Origin: Paenibacillus silvae
GTDB lineage: Bacteria; Bacillota; Bacilli; Paenibacillales; Paenibacillaceae
DNA length: 64,000 nucleotides
Assembly (NCBI RefSeq): GCF_014639235.1
Contig: NZ_BMFU01000012.1
Span: 62,001 to 126,000, forward strand
Reading direction: 5' to 3'
Shown piece by piece: positions 8,377-17,586 of this stretch. The first letter of the stretch is position 1; each line of letters begins with the position of its first letter. The position numbers and the translations under genes are program-made. The notes below the pieces were generated by a model, which was given only the letters and a program-made list of their open reading frames with translations, was not told the origin of the DNA and did not search any database.

Positions 8377-9213
8377 CTAGAGCCAACTCTCTTTTATGTG
8401 TTTTCTAATAATATTATGAGCTTTATAAGCTTTCTCCAGTTCATTGTTGAACAAAACATCTGTAATCCCATCTAGATCTGTGGGTTTTACTACATTGCCT
8501 TTACGTACTACTATAACGTCCTTTAGACCTTTTTTTGAAACCATAACGCCATATTCAAATATTACATTGTCACGAGTTTTTATTTTTTCTCCTCTTTTTG
8601 GATTACTAGTTATATCATCATCACTAAAAATAAATACTGCCTTGTCCATTTCGCTAGCCAATTCTAAAATTCTATTTCCAACATGGTCTCCTGGCTTAAA
8701 TTCCTCATACCAAGGATATAGATCTATTTCATTCTCAAACTGCTCGTTTAGATAACCGAGAAGAAATCTAACATCTTCTTTTGATTCAGTTGAAGAGCCT
8801 ATGAATAATTTTATTTTTTCTTTTTTTGGACCATTGAGATCAAGTGGGATTTCTAGATTACTTACGTTAATGTAAGCAATAAGTTGATTAGTTTTTATAT
8901 CTTTCGTCGTAACGTTAGGTATTCTTTCAATGAATTCGTAATTAAATGTAAAGGACCCTGTAACTTCATTTAAGTAATAATCCTTGATTAACAATAATGA
9001 AACATCAGAAGTTGTATGATCATGAACATGTCCAATTGCATAGAAAGGCTTACTTTTTCTATCCAATAACTCTTTAACTTTTTTGTTATTGTAAAAAAAA
9101 CCTTTTTTAATGTCACTAAATTCTCCTGTACCACTAATAGTCCAATCTCGGTACAGTCTATTTTCCTTACCATCTTTTGTTCTTTCTCTAGTTCCAAGTG
9201 TTAAAATCTCCAT
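8377..9213 (-). CDS. TIR-like domain effector (CAP12/PF10137 type)
   Basis: A 278-aa protein, ATG preceded by GAGGAGG. Residues about 133-255 carry the hallmarks of the PF10137 'TIR-like' nucleotide-binding family: KLFIGSSTE, FIFSDDD (198-200), RDNVIFEYG (214-222) and KPTDLDGIT (243-251). Proteins of this family act as NAD-cleaving effectors in some anti-phage systems. Residues 1-130 form a separate N-terminal domain I do not recognise, possibly a sensor. The gene lies 66 bp behind the kinase gene in the same direction, so it is likely the last gene of the vWA-PP2C-kinase operon. No cyclase or STING gene is present, so this is not an ordinary CBASS locus. Confidence 0.8.
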   Translation of the reverse strand: MEILTLGTRERTKDGKENRLYRDWTISGTGEFSDIKKGFFYNNKKVKELLDRKSKPFYAIGHVHDHTTSDVSLLLIKDYYLNEVTGSFTFNYEFIERIPNVTTKDIKTNQLIAYINVSNLEIPLDLNGPKKEKIKLFIGSSTESKEDVRFLLGYLNEQFENEIDLYPWYEEFKPGDHVGNRILELASEMDKAVFIFSDDDITSNPKRGEKIKTRDNVIFEYGVMVSKKGLKDVIVVRKGNVVKPTDLDGITDVLFNNELEKAYKAHNIIRKHIKESWL

Positions 9214-9279
9214 TTTTTCCTCCTCGACGCTACCATCTCAACTTCTATTAAGTAGACATTCTAATTCTCTTTGAACGCA

Positions 9280-11232
9280 TTATTCTCCCTTTAAGTACTG
9301 TACATTACAGGCTGCCTGAGCAAGCTCCTTAGCATTCTTCTCCACCTCAAACCAAAGAGCATTTCGCCTTACCTTGATCTGGTTAGATATCTTCATTAAC
9401 TCACTTGAGCCAGAATACAATTCTTGCTCTAACTTCTTTTTCAACGAGAAAATTTCTCTATCGACCTTTGCGATCTCTGATTGAGGTATCTCTTGATTCG
9501 GATTGAAGACAAAACTTTTCTCGATTTTGTTTTTCCAGTCCATTAATTTCCTAGTGTAGGTTGGTCCAAATCCTGGCACTTTAAGGATTGTATTAGAATT
9601 GATATCTAGTGCAGTCTCAATTCCAAATGACTCCAAAGTTGCCTTGCGACTTGAACCAATGCCTTCAATAGTTGCACTTTCTATCCTGTGTCGCTGTAAA
9701 TACGATTGAAGTTGCATTCTATGACGTTCACTTTTCAATCGTTTTAATTTTTCAGCCTTAAGTTGTTCTAGCCCTTCGTAATCTTGCTTACATTTCTCAA
9801 GTTGAAATCTTTTTTGCGTAAACAACTCATCACTAGCTTCTCTAAGCCAGCGTTGAGATACCTGCTCCCAACGTTGCTGCGCTTCCCTCCTCTTTATCTC
9901 CCAAATTTGATTCAGTTGAGAGTATCCATCTGATCTATAGATTGCAGACGTAACAATAGCGACCACTAGTGCAATAACAAACCAAGCTTCTGGAATCAGC
10001 AAAAACATCGCAAATCCAATGACTGGAGGGATAGCAGAAAGTTTTTTTCGAACCTTAGATTTTTGGTATTTCTCAACGAGTTGTGGATCAGGATCTACGC
10101 TAACTGTGATCGGATTTGGCAAACGTTTTGCGGCGCCAGGCTCCGTAACTCCAGTTATTTGTTGCCATACTCGTTGTAAATTAAAAGCACTGATAAGTTG
10201 TGTGGCTGTAGCTATAGCTGCATGAAAAAGAACTACTCCTGTTTTTTGCTCTAGATCACACCATGGGCACCCTTTATTAACATCAGAGAATAGGTGTCCT
10301 TCCTTATGGTTACATTTTCGCAATTTCTTTTCCAGCAAATCCAGCTTTTTTATCCAATCTTCGGGCTTGGGTCTGGAATTTTCTCTGCCACTTTCTTTTG
10401 AAAAGGCCCTTTCGAACAAATCAGAAACTTCAAAAGGTATTGCCTCCATATGAACAGTTCCTGGCGGTGGTTGCATCATCATTAATGAAGCTGAATTACT
10501 ATACGCAAATCTGTACTCTTTAATTGCCTTCTCTATGGGCATATCTCCTGAACCAAGATACCGCCCTGCAAAAGGATGCCTCCCCATAAATAATAGCAGG
10601 AATATAAATAGTGCTAGACCAAAATTGTCATGGTTTGGAGTTCTTGTAATATCCCTAAAGGATGATATGTTTTGTAGTTCTGGAGGCTGATACATTGGTA
10701 TTCCAACTTCACATTTGAATAGCTTATTAGCTGTTCCAATCTGAAAACTGTCACAGTCCAACAATTTGACTGTAGCTTTATCTGTAACATAAAAATTCCC
10801 ATGATTAATGTCACCAATAACATGTCCACTTTCATGCACCGAAGCAAAGGCACGCGCTAAATTTGCTGCTGTACGGACAAGGAAAGAATATGTCGCATCA
10901 GGGAACTCTTGCAACCTTGTTTTAGGCCCATATAGCTTATGAATCTCTTTTCCTGTCAACTTAGGCATAAGAAATCCTATTACATTACCACTAGCATTAA
11001 ATAATATATCAGTAGGCCATGTAGTAAATGATGAGAGTGAGTCCTTTCTTAAATTCACCATTGTCTTTATTTTTTCTTGCTTATCGCTCGTTATCGACTG
11101 ATGATATATTTTGGCAACGACACTATTGTTAGACTTAACAGAATAGACGCTTCCTTCTCCGCCCCTACCAAGTTCACTGTCCAAATACACAACATTACCT
11201 GTACTGTTGATTACGCTTGTTAAGACTTTCAT
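9280..11232 (-). CDS. Ser/Thr protein kinase with Zn-ribbon, membrane and HhH segments
   Basis: A 650-aa protein. Residues 20-280 are a kinase domain: Gly loop GRGGEGSV (22-29), Lys41, a catalytic loop GDINHGN with D141 and N146 but no HRD His-Arg, and a metal Asp in DCD (159-161) in place of DFG. A zinc ribbon follows (C307, H309, then CPWC at 322-325), two hydrophobic segments (about 400-432), a charged coiled coil (about 440-530) and a helix-hairpin-helix region (IEGIGSSRKATLESFG and KVPGFGPTYTRKL). This matches the kinase of the TerY-P triad proposed for stress/defence signalling. It is 3 bp behind the PP2C gene. The HhH part suggests DNA contact. Confidence 0.85.
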   Translation of the reverse strand: MKVLTSVINSTGNVVYLDSELGRGGEGSVYSVKSNNSVVAKIYHQSITSDKQEKIKTMVNLRKDSLSSFTTWPTDILFNASGNVIGFLMPKLTGKEIHKLYGPKTRLQEFPDATYSFLVRTAANLARAFASVHESGHVIGDINHGNFYVTDKATVKLLDCDSFQIGTANKLFKCEVGIPMYQPPELQNISSFRDITRTPNHDNFGLALFIFLLLFMGRHPFAGRYLGSGDMPIEKAIKEYRFAYSNSASLMMMQPPPGTVHMEAIPFEVSDLFERAFSKESGRENSRPKPEDWIKKLDLLEKKLRKCNHKEGHLFSDVNKGCPWCDLEQKTGVVLFHAAIATATQLISAFNLQRVWQQITGVTEPGAAKRLPNPITVSVDPDPQLVEKYQKSKVRKKLSAIPPVIGFAMFLLIPEAWFVIALVVAIVTSAIYRSDGYSQLNQIWEIKRREAQQRWEQVSQRWLREASDELFTQKRFQLEKCKQDYEGLEQLKAEKLKRLKSERHRMQLQSYLQRHRIESATIEGIGSSRKATLESFGIETALDINSNTILKVPGFGPTYTRKLMDWKNKIEKSFVFNPNQEIPQSEIAKVDREIFSLKKKLEQELYSGSSELMKISNQIKVRRNALWFEVEKNAKELAQAACNVQYLKGE

Positions 11233-11235
11233 AAG

Positions 11236-12033
11236 TCAATAATGTTCAAAATTCATAGTTTGTCTTCTTGTTGCTAAAATCAAGCTTTTATCATCATCGG
11301 TACGACTATTCACATTATCAGAATCCAGAAAAGCCCCAAGTGAATTAATATAATTGATAGATTCAGTTTCTTGTTGATCTCTAAGTGCTGAAAAAAATGG
11401 GCGGAAAAAAGGACTGTATGCACTTTGTGATTGATAATGAAGAGCCAATCTTTGAATACCATCTGAAAACAGAGCAATTTCAGAACAAATTCTACCTGAT
11501 AACAAGCTGAATTGAAGCATTTCCCTAGCATTTGTTTGGGTTAAAAAAAATGTTGTATTCTCATACTCACCCTGCTGAGGCCAAAATTGCCAGTTATATT
11601 CATCTTCTTCCTCAGGACTATTTGTAACGATCGCCCCATCACCAATCTGGGCAAACACAGCACAGGAACGATCAATTACCACTGACAAGTATGTACAAGC
11701 AAATTCTCTTGTAGATAGTTCCTTGGCCTCAGCTCGTACTTTAATCTCATTCTGGAAGCGTATTATCCATTCTTCATAAAATTCTCGATTAAGATCGTGA
11801 ATATAGTTACCTGTACTAACATATGAAGTGATTTCATCTACGAAGAGCGAGCACGCAAGTTCCGAACCAATTTCCGAATGCTTAGCGCTACCTGCACCAT
11901 CAGATAATACTGCTATAAGAACTTCATTATCATTAGATGTCTGAATTAAATGGCATAATGAATAGTCTTGGCAAGGAATTCCACTCTTTTCATGTGAGGT
12001 ACCTCGTACAGATGCATTTGCATATTTCCACAC
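11236..12033 (-). CDS. PP2C-family Ser/Thr phosphatase
   Basis: A 265-aa protein with PP2C metal motifs: VRGTSHEKSGIPCQD near the N-terminus, VLSDGAGSAKHSEIG (metal Asp), AQIGDGAIV and LFSDGIQRL. It should dephosphorylate Ser/Thr residues, presumably on targets of the kinase encoded immediately downstream. It is separated from the vWA gene by one base and from the kinase gene by three, so the three are co-translated. This PP2C-kinase-vWA trio is the arrangement described as the TerY-P triad. Confidence 0.88.
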   Translation of the reverse strand: MWKYANASVRGTSHEKSGIPCQDYSLCHLIQTSNDNEVLIAVLSDGAGSAKHSEIGSELACSLFVDEITSYVSTGNYIHDLNREFYEEWIIRFQNEIKVRAEAKELSTREFACTYLSVVIDRSCAVFAQIGDGAIVTNSPEEEDEYNWQFWPQQGEYENTTFFLTQTNAREMLQFSLLSGRICSEIALFSDGIQRLALHYQSQSAYSPFFRPFFSALRDQQETESINYINSLGAFLDSDNVNSRTDDDKSLILATRRQTMNFEHY

Positions 12034-12034
12034 T

Positions 12035-12703
12035 TCAGATCACGCCCCACCCGTCAGGACTTGCTGGATTCTCAAGTTTAATCTGATCACCAGGAGTAGA
12101 ATGGGAAACAGAGCTCAGGGAATTAGATAGCCATGAAAAAAGTTCTTTGAATCTAAGTCCTTTTAACTTTAATGGATCTCTCACAGAGATTTGTTTAAGT
12201 GTGTTCATATCAGCATCCTCCACACCAACAGCAAAAAACATAAATGATTTTGATTCTTCTCCATCCTTCACAAGTGACGCAGCTCGTTGCCAATTGTCCG
12301 TTGGAGTACCATCTGTAATTAAAAATATCCACGGTCTATAATAGGAAATACCGTTCTGGTTATACACTTCTTTACGTGACCTTAACATTTCTAGAGCATA
12401 TTCAATTGCACTTCCCATAGGAGTATCGTTGTTAGCCACCAATGTTGGAGGATAAAACTCATCTGGTGTTTGAAAGTCAGATACATTCTGAACAGGTCCA
12501 AAGGTTACTATTGCTAATTCAACCCTTTTAGCTGCCATTGCATCAGAAGTAAGTTCTTCTTTTAAGATTGATAACCCATTATTTAGCTCAGTAATTGGAC
12601 TTCCATTCATAGAATACGATGTATCAAGCAATAAGATACACGGACATCTTGGCTCTGGGTTTTCCGCAAATTCAGCGGCAAAAGGAATCTGATCAAAACT
12701 CAC
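12035..12703 (-). CDS. terY: TerY-type vWA domain protein
   Basis: A 222-aa protein consisting of one von Willebrand A domain. The metal-ion-dependent adhesion site is DTSYSMN (DxSxS) near residue 28, with a conserved T in NNDTPMGSA and D in ITDGTPTD. This is the TerY subclass associated with tellurite-type and phosphorylation modules. First gene of the vWA-PP2C-kinase-TIR operon; the 293-bp gap upstream (12704-12996) should hold the promoter. The vWA protein is expected to act as a metal-dependent docking partner for the kinase/phosphatase substrates. Confidence 0.88.
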   Translation of the reverse strand: MSFDQIPFAAEFAENPEPRCPCILLLDTSYSMNGSPITELNNGLSILKEELTSDAMAAKRVELAIVTFGPVQNVSDFQTPDEFYPPTLVANNDTPMGSAIEYALEMLRSRKEVYNQNGISYYRPWIFLITDGTPTDNWQRAASLVKDGEESKSFMFFAVGVEDADMNTLKQISVRDPLKLKGLRFKELFSWLSNSLSSVSHSTPGDQIKLENPASPDGWGVI

Positions 12704-12996
12704 TATAATACACTCCTTATTGTATCCTTTAAATGTGTGCTAAGACTTTGAGCTAAATATCATTCTCATAATCCAACACCTCTGTTTGAAACAATTCGAC
12801 TATATGCGACTTTTCCCCTCCATTAGTGGGAAGAAACTCCTCAATTATTGTCTAATTCTACTTTTAAGAGCTTTAAATTAGTACTACATTAAACAATGCA
12901 TTCGTTAACTCTTCTTTGTATTAATGTTCTCAATGCCACTTACTTTTAAAAACTCTTTATTGAAATATTAATGAATCTTATTGAGTTAAAGAGTCC

Positions 12997-13749
12997 CTAA
13001 TTTTCAGCAATCCTTTTTACAAGCCTACTCCCAACATCATCTGTCAGGTTTAGTCCCTGGACATTGAGTTGCATACCGTCCCAATCATTATTAGTAAGTA
13101 TTGGAGCGCTATGTGTATCCAGCTTTAGAGCTTCTTTATTATCTAAACTGACGATTTCACATTCAGCTGCTCTTAGACTTCGGTTCCTTTGCCGTATGTA
13201 ATACTCGTTGTAATGCGCTTTCCACTGATCAACCGATGATTCCCCAGGTATTCTTGGCCTTCTTTTTTCATCAAATATTATACAACTATCTTTATCAACA
13301 GCAGCTTCTGGCGATGCTTTACTCCCGCAAGAATTAAAAGCAAGATTGGGTGGATACGGTGTTAAGTTTGGATTTACAATATACCGACGAGGAGTGAATG
13401 CTAAAGATGCTTCCTCATGGGAATTATATACTTTTTTTATTCTTATAGCAGCAACCCCAAAATATGTAGGGGAATTACTTATGTTAGCTATACCTAGATC
13501 TTTTAGAATACTTTTGTCTATACGTGTTACATAAATGTAGATATCTCCTACATTAAAATTTTTGCGAGCTCTACAAAGTCCACTTATTAAAGGACGCCTC
13601 TCACTTGAGAAAGCAAATGGATCAAAAAAGGGATCAGTACAAGGAGATCGATCCACTAGCATATAAGGCACTCTCTCTACAAACTTTTTTGCATATGTGT
13701 ACCATGTATTTCGAGTTACCCAGGATTCAAAAGTAAGTAACTTGTACAT
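12997..13749 (-). CDS. Uncharacterised protein, possibly nucleotide-modification-associated
   Basis: A 250-aa protein, ATG well placed after AAGGAGATGG. The segment LISGLCRARKNFNVGDIYIY resembles the C-x-P-x-I-R-x-x-A-x-x-G-D-W pattern I recall from Nmad (nucleotide modification associated) domains, where a beta-barrel handles modified bases, but the match is weak. No membrane segments. It is upstream of the vWA operon in the same direction, 293 bp away, and divergent from the metallopeptidase gene. It could be part of the same defence module or independent. Confidence 0.7.
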   Translation of the reverse strand: MYKLLTFESWVTRNTWYTYAKKFVERVPYMLVDRSPCTDPFFDPFAFSSERRPLISGLCRARKNFNVGDIYIYVTRIDKSILKDLGIANISNSPTYFGVAAIRIKKVYNSHEEASLAFTPRRYIVNPNLTPYPPNLAFNSCGSKASPEAAVDKDSCIIFDEKRRPRIPGESSVDQWKAHYNEYYIRQRNRSLRAAECEIVSLDNKEALKLDTHSAPILTNNDWDGMQLNVQGLNLTDDVGSRLVKRIAEN

Positions 13750-13876
13750 CTGTTACCATCTCCTTATAAAGATTATGACAAGAAGACTAACATTATCGAT
13801 ATTAATATGGTTTATGACGTTAGAATGTAATCATAATATAATTAGTACAGACATAATTAAAAGGAGCTATTATTAT

Positions 13877-14605
13877 ATGCTGCATCATCTTAAATACGGT
13901 ACAACCGTTATTGAATATAGGCTTACACACAAACCTAATAAAAAGGACATTTCCATCATCGTGGACTTACTTGAAGGAGTCCAAGTTGTTGCGCCTGTTT
14001 CGGTTTCACAGCAGCGTCTTGATGAAATTATGTATCAGAAAGCACCCTGGATCTTAAAGAAGCAGTATGCCTTCCGTGAGATCGAAATTGAATCTACTCC
14101 TCTTGAATTTTTGAGCGGCGAGAAAATTCGTTACCTAGGGAGAGGATACAGACTCAAAGTAATAAAACAGAACACTGGTCAGCCTTCGCTCTCTTTTAAA
14201 AACGGAAGATTCATTGCATCCCTCCCTTCGTGCTATAACCAACAACAGCAAACCGAGGAATTGAAGCAACTCTGCATCAACTGGTACAAACTCCAGGGAA
14301 CTTCTAAACTTCGAGAGAGAATTAAACATTACAGTAAGCTTACTGAACTCATGCCCACTTCTGTTACACTCAAAGATCAAGAAAAGAGATGGGGGAGTTG
14401 CACCAAGAATGGCGATCTTCTCATCAACTGGCGCATCATGATGGCTCCCCTTCGCATTGTCGATTATGTTGTTTTGCATGAAATGGTTCATTTAAAAATC
14501 CCTGACCACTCCGAAGCATTCTGGAGTTACCTCCGCTCTGTTATGCCAGATTACGAGGAACGGAAGGAATGGCTTAGAATTAATGGCCCTACGCTTATCC
14601 TGTAA
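13877..14605 (+). CDS. YgjP-like M48-family zinc metallopeptidase (PF01863)
   Basis: A 242-aa protein; ATG at 13877 follows AAAAGGAGC at good distance, and longer readings upstream would overlap the divergent gene. The C-terminal part has KRWGSCTKNGDLLINWRIMM, then HEMVHLKIPDHSEAFW with the HExxH and third His of the family. YgjP-like proteins are often found beside type I restriction systems, as here, where it converges on hsdR 42 bp away. Their function is not settled. Confidence 0.88.
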   Translation: MLHHLKYGTTVIEYRLTHKPNKKDISIIVDLLEGVQVVAPVSVSQQRLDEIMYQKAPWILKKQYAFREIEIESTPLEFLSGEKIRYLGRGYRLKVIKQNTGQPSLSFKNGRFIASLPSCYNQQQQTEELKQLCINWYKLQGTSKLRERIKHYSKLTELMPTSVTLKDQEKRWGSCTKNGDLLINWRIMMAPLRIVDYVVLHEMVHLKIPDHSEAFWSYLRSVMPDYEERKEWLRINGPTLIL

Positions 14606-14646
14606 ATATCCTCATCAGGATGGAATCTGTCACCAGCCCTCTTCCG

Positions 14647-17586
14647 TTACTTTTTATAATGAATCCTTCCCAAGTCAACAAGTTGGACTGTCAGCGACTC
14701 CAACTTATCTTCTGGACACTTAAAGACACGAAGCTGCCGCTTTGTTTGTTTGCGCATTTCACGCTTAACATCATCTTTCTGTGTCCATTCAATAACAGCC
14801 AATTCCTGAATCTTCTCCGTAATAACCTCCGTCAGGACTTTGAGAGCCTCCTTGTCTTTTTCCTCAGGAAGCTGCTTCTCCAGCATCAGGAAGAACGGGT
14901 ACTGCTCTTTAGCCAGTCCTAGACTCTCGCCCTGCTTGGCTGTGTTCCGCATGTCGTCGATAATGTCCTGCATTTTCTTCATCATCTCGAAAATGTCCAT
15001 CTGCTTCTGTTTACGAGCATCAATGATCTTCTTCAGTCGTTCTCGAAGAGATGTATAGTAGACAGGATTCTCCTCAAGCTTAATACGGATTTCATGCTTA
15101 ATTGCATGCTCCATTTCGGATGCCTTTGCCTCTCCCTGGAACTGATTTACATGACTCTCGAACTTACTAGACAGGATATCTATTGGATCATGAAGAATTT
15201 CGACATTCGAAGCGCTAAGATGATCAGCTATTAATTGCCTTACCTTCTCTCCCAAATCGCTAATATCCATGCCTTCCACTTTGTATCTCGACTTAGCAGC
15301 CTGTCTTACCTTTCCTAGAAACCCTAGATCATTGACGTAAGGTTGCGCAAGGGGGTTCGGCATCACCATGTCCATACTCTTAGCAAATTGTTTGAAAAGG
15401 TGATCAAATTCATTTCTTACATCCTCTGGCTGCAATATTTGTATGCAACTCTCCAGATCATCGCGTCGAATATAATCAAAGAAACGCATAGCGGCACGAT
15501 GTCGAGTCTGTAGTCTTGGCAGTTCGCTTTCAATCGGCATAAGGGCACCCTGAATATCGTCCTTAGAGAAAATATCGAGCGCCTTTTCCAGAAAGCTAGA
15601 AACGCCGAAGTAATCGACAATCAAGCCGTAGTCCTTACCGTTATATGTTCGGTTTGTACGAGCAATCGCTTGCAGCAGATTATGCTCCTTGAGTGGCTTG
15701 TCCAAGTACATCACCTGCTCAATAGGTGCATCAAATCCTGTTAGCAGCTTGTCGCAAACAATTAGAAAGGCCAACTTATCTTCCTCCAGCGGCTTCTTGA
15801 ACCGCTCAATTAGTACCTTCTCCTCATCCTTCGAGATGGCATACCTCTTCTTATGATCGTCATCATCATTTGTGGACGAATAAATCACTGCCGACTCCAG
15901 ATCGCTCAGTTCGTCCATCTTTTCCTTATATGTTGCTGCTGCATCTCGTGAGACAGCCACAATCTGCGCCTTGAATCCGTTCGGTTGAATATGTTCCTCA
16001 TAGTGCTTAATGAGATCAAGCACAATCTGTTCAATACGTTTCGGGCTGGCAATGATAGCTTCTTCGTTAACATACTTCTCCTGAATTCGCTCCCGCGTCT
16101 TGGCATCGTATTCACGGAATTTTCGGTCAAAAAGCTGATCCAGCGTTTCACCTTCCACATGCATATTGGTCATTCTCGCTTCGTAGAAGATCGGGACGGT
16201 CGCTCCATCGTCAACAGCCTGCTGGATAGTGTATTTGTCTATGTACGAGCCAAAGGTACGCGTCGTGCTTTTGTCTTCCTTGTCGATCGGCGTTCCTGTA
16301 AAACCGAGGTAACAAGCATTCGGCATAGCGGTACGCATGTTCATCGCCAGGCCTTTGTACTGCGAACGGTGCGATTCGTCGATCATGACAATAATGTTGG
16401 AAGCTGTAGATAGTTCAGGGAAATGCTCTTCTTCTTTATCAGTCTGGAACTTCTGTACCAACGTCATGATCGTCGCCCCTGGTCCCTGCAGCAGCAGTTT
16501 CTTCAGGTTCCTAACCCCGTCGGCTTGCTGAGGATTTGCGAACCCACACCGTCGGAACGTATTTGTGATCTGGTTGTCTAGATCCTTGCGATCTGTCACA
16601 ATGACAATGGTTGGGTTACGCAGTTCTTCAATTCGCCTTAGCTTAACAGCCAGATACAGCATGGTCAGCGATTTCCCACTTCCCTGCGTATGCCAGACTA
16701 CTCCACCGCGGTCTCTCGAATTTTTTGCCGAAAGAATGCGGTTGATCGCCTTACCTACAGCACGGAACTGCTGGTAACGAGCTAGTTTCTTGATGACTCT
16801 GCCACCCTCGGGTTCGAAGACGATAAAGTTCTGAATCAGGTCAAGCAGGTTGGTCTTGGACAACATACCCGCTACAAGAATATCCTGCGGTGTAGGTTTG
16901 TCCCCTACTTCTGGATTTGTCAGAGGATAAGGATCTTTCCATTCTCCATAGTGTTGTAACTGTGCCATGATGGTTCCCGCTTTGGCTCTATCGTTGCTGG
17001 TTGCAATCAGGATCTGGTTGTAGTGAAAAAGGTGCTCATAGTTCTTCTGGTATCGAAGGATTTGCTTGACTGCTTTGCCGATCTGCTCGTCGATAGAAAC
17101 CATTGGACTTTTGCATTCAATCAGAACAAGCGGCAGGCCGTTGATGAAGAGGATCAGGTCAGGTCGAATCCCCTTCTCTTCTCCGCCCTTTACAGAGAAC
17201 TGATCGACGACCAGAAACTCATTGTTATCTGGATTATTAAAGTCAATCAGTTTGATAGTTTGTCCCTTTTTGCCTTTACCAAGATCCTGCTGGACGGAGA
17301 TGTAGTTAACGAGCATGTTATGGATCTTTTCGTTGGCTTCCATCAGGTTGACGGCATCGATGTGAGTGATAGAGCGGACGACCTTGCTCAGGTTGTTCTC
17401 AGATATCCATGGGTTCAGGCGAAGGATAGCATGTGATAATCGTTCGGTTAGAATGACCTCAAGTCCCGACTTGCGCTCCGCATCTAGGGAAGGACCATGC
17501 GCATAAGCATAGCCCATCTCCTGAAGTTGCTGGATCAGTCGGTTCTCGACCAGTTTCTTTTCGTTCCATTCTTTGTTGATACTCAT
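14647..17586 (-). CDS. hsdR: Type I restriction enzyme, R subunit
   Basis: A 979-aa protein. N-terminal nuclease domain with RPDLILFINGLPLVLIECKS (D and ExK of a PD-(D/E)xK site, about residues 140-160); superfamily 2 translocase with Walker A HTQGSGKS, DESH box, and GFTGTP; then a helical C-terminal region for complex assembly. It cuts DNA after ATP-driven translocation when bound to HsdM/HsdS at unmodified sites. Its ATG overlaps the hsdS stop by 4 bp (17583-17586). Confidence 0.95.
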   Translation of the reverse strand: MSINKEWNEKKLVENRLIQQLQEMGYAYAHGPSLDAERKSGLEVILTERLSHAILRLNPWISENNLSKVVRSITHIDAVNLMEANEKIHNMLVNYISVQQDLGKGKKGQTIKLIDFNNPDNNEFLVVDQFSVKGGEEKGIRPDLILFINGLPLVLIECKSPMVSIDEQIGKAVKQILRYQKNYEHLFHYNQILIATSNDRAKAGTIMAQLQHYGEWKDPYPLTNPEVGDKPTPQDILVAGMLSKTNLLDLIQNFIVFEPEGGRVIKKLARYQQFRAVGKAINRILSAKNSRDRGGVVWHTQGSGKSLTMLYLAVKLRRIEELRNPTIVIVTDRKDLDNQITNTFRRCGFANPQQADGVRNLKKLLLQGPGATIMTLVQKFQTDKEEEHFPELSTASNIIVMIDESHRSQYKGLAMNMRTAMPNACYLGFTGTPIDKEDKSTTRTFGSYIDKYTIQQAVDDGATVPIFYEARMTNMHVEGETLDQLFDRKFREYDAKTRERIQEKYVNEEAIIASPKRIEQIVLDLIKHYEEHIQPNGFKAQIVAVSRDAAATYKEKMDELSDLESAVIYSSTNDDDDHKKRYAISKDEEKVLIERFKKPLEEDKLAFLIVCDKLLTGFDAPIEQVMYLDKPLKEHNLLQAIARTNRTYNGKDYGLIVDYFGVSSFLEKALDIFSKDDIQGALMPIESELPRLQTRHRAAMRFFDYIRRDDLESCIQILQPEDVRNEFDHLFKQFAKSMDMVMPNPLAQPYVNDLGFLGKVRQAAKSRYKVEGMDISDLGEKVRQLIADHLSASNVEILHDPIDILSSKFESHVNQFQGEAKASEMEHAIKHEIRIKLEENPVYYTSLRERLKKIIDARKQKQMDIFEMMKKMQDIIDDMRNTAKQGESLGLAKEQYPFFLMLEKQLPEEKDKEALKVLTEVITEKIQELAVIEWTQKDDVKREMRKQTKRQLRVFKCPEDKLESLTVQLVDLGRIHYKK

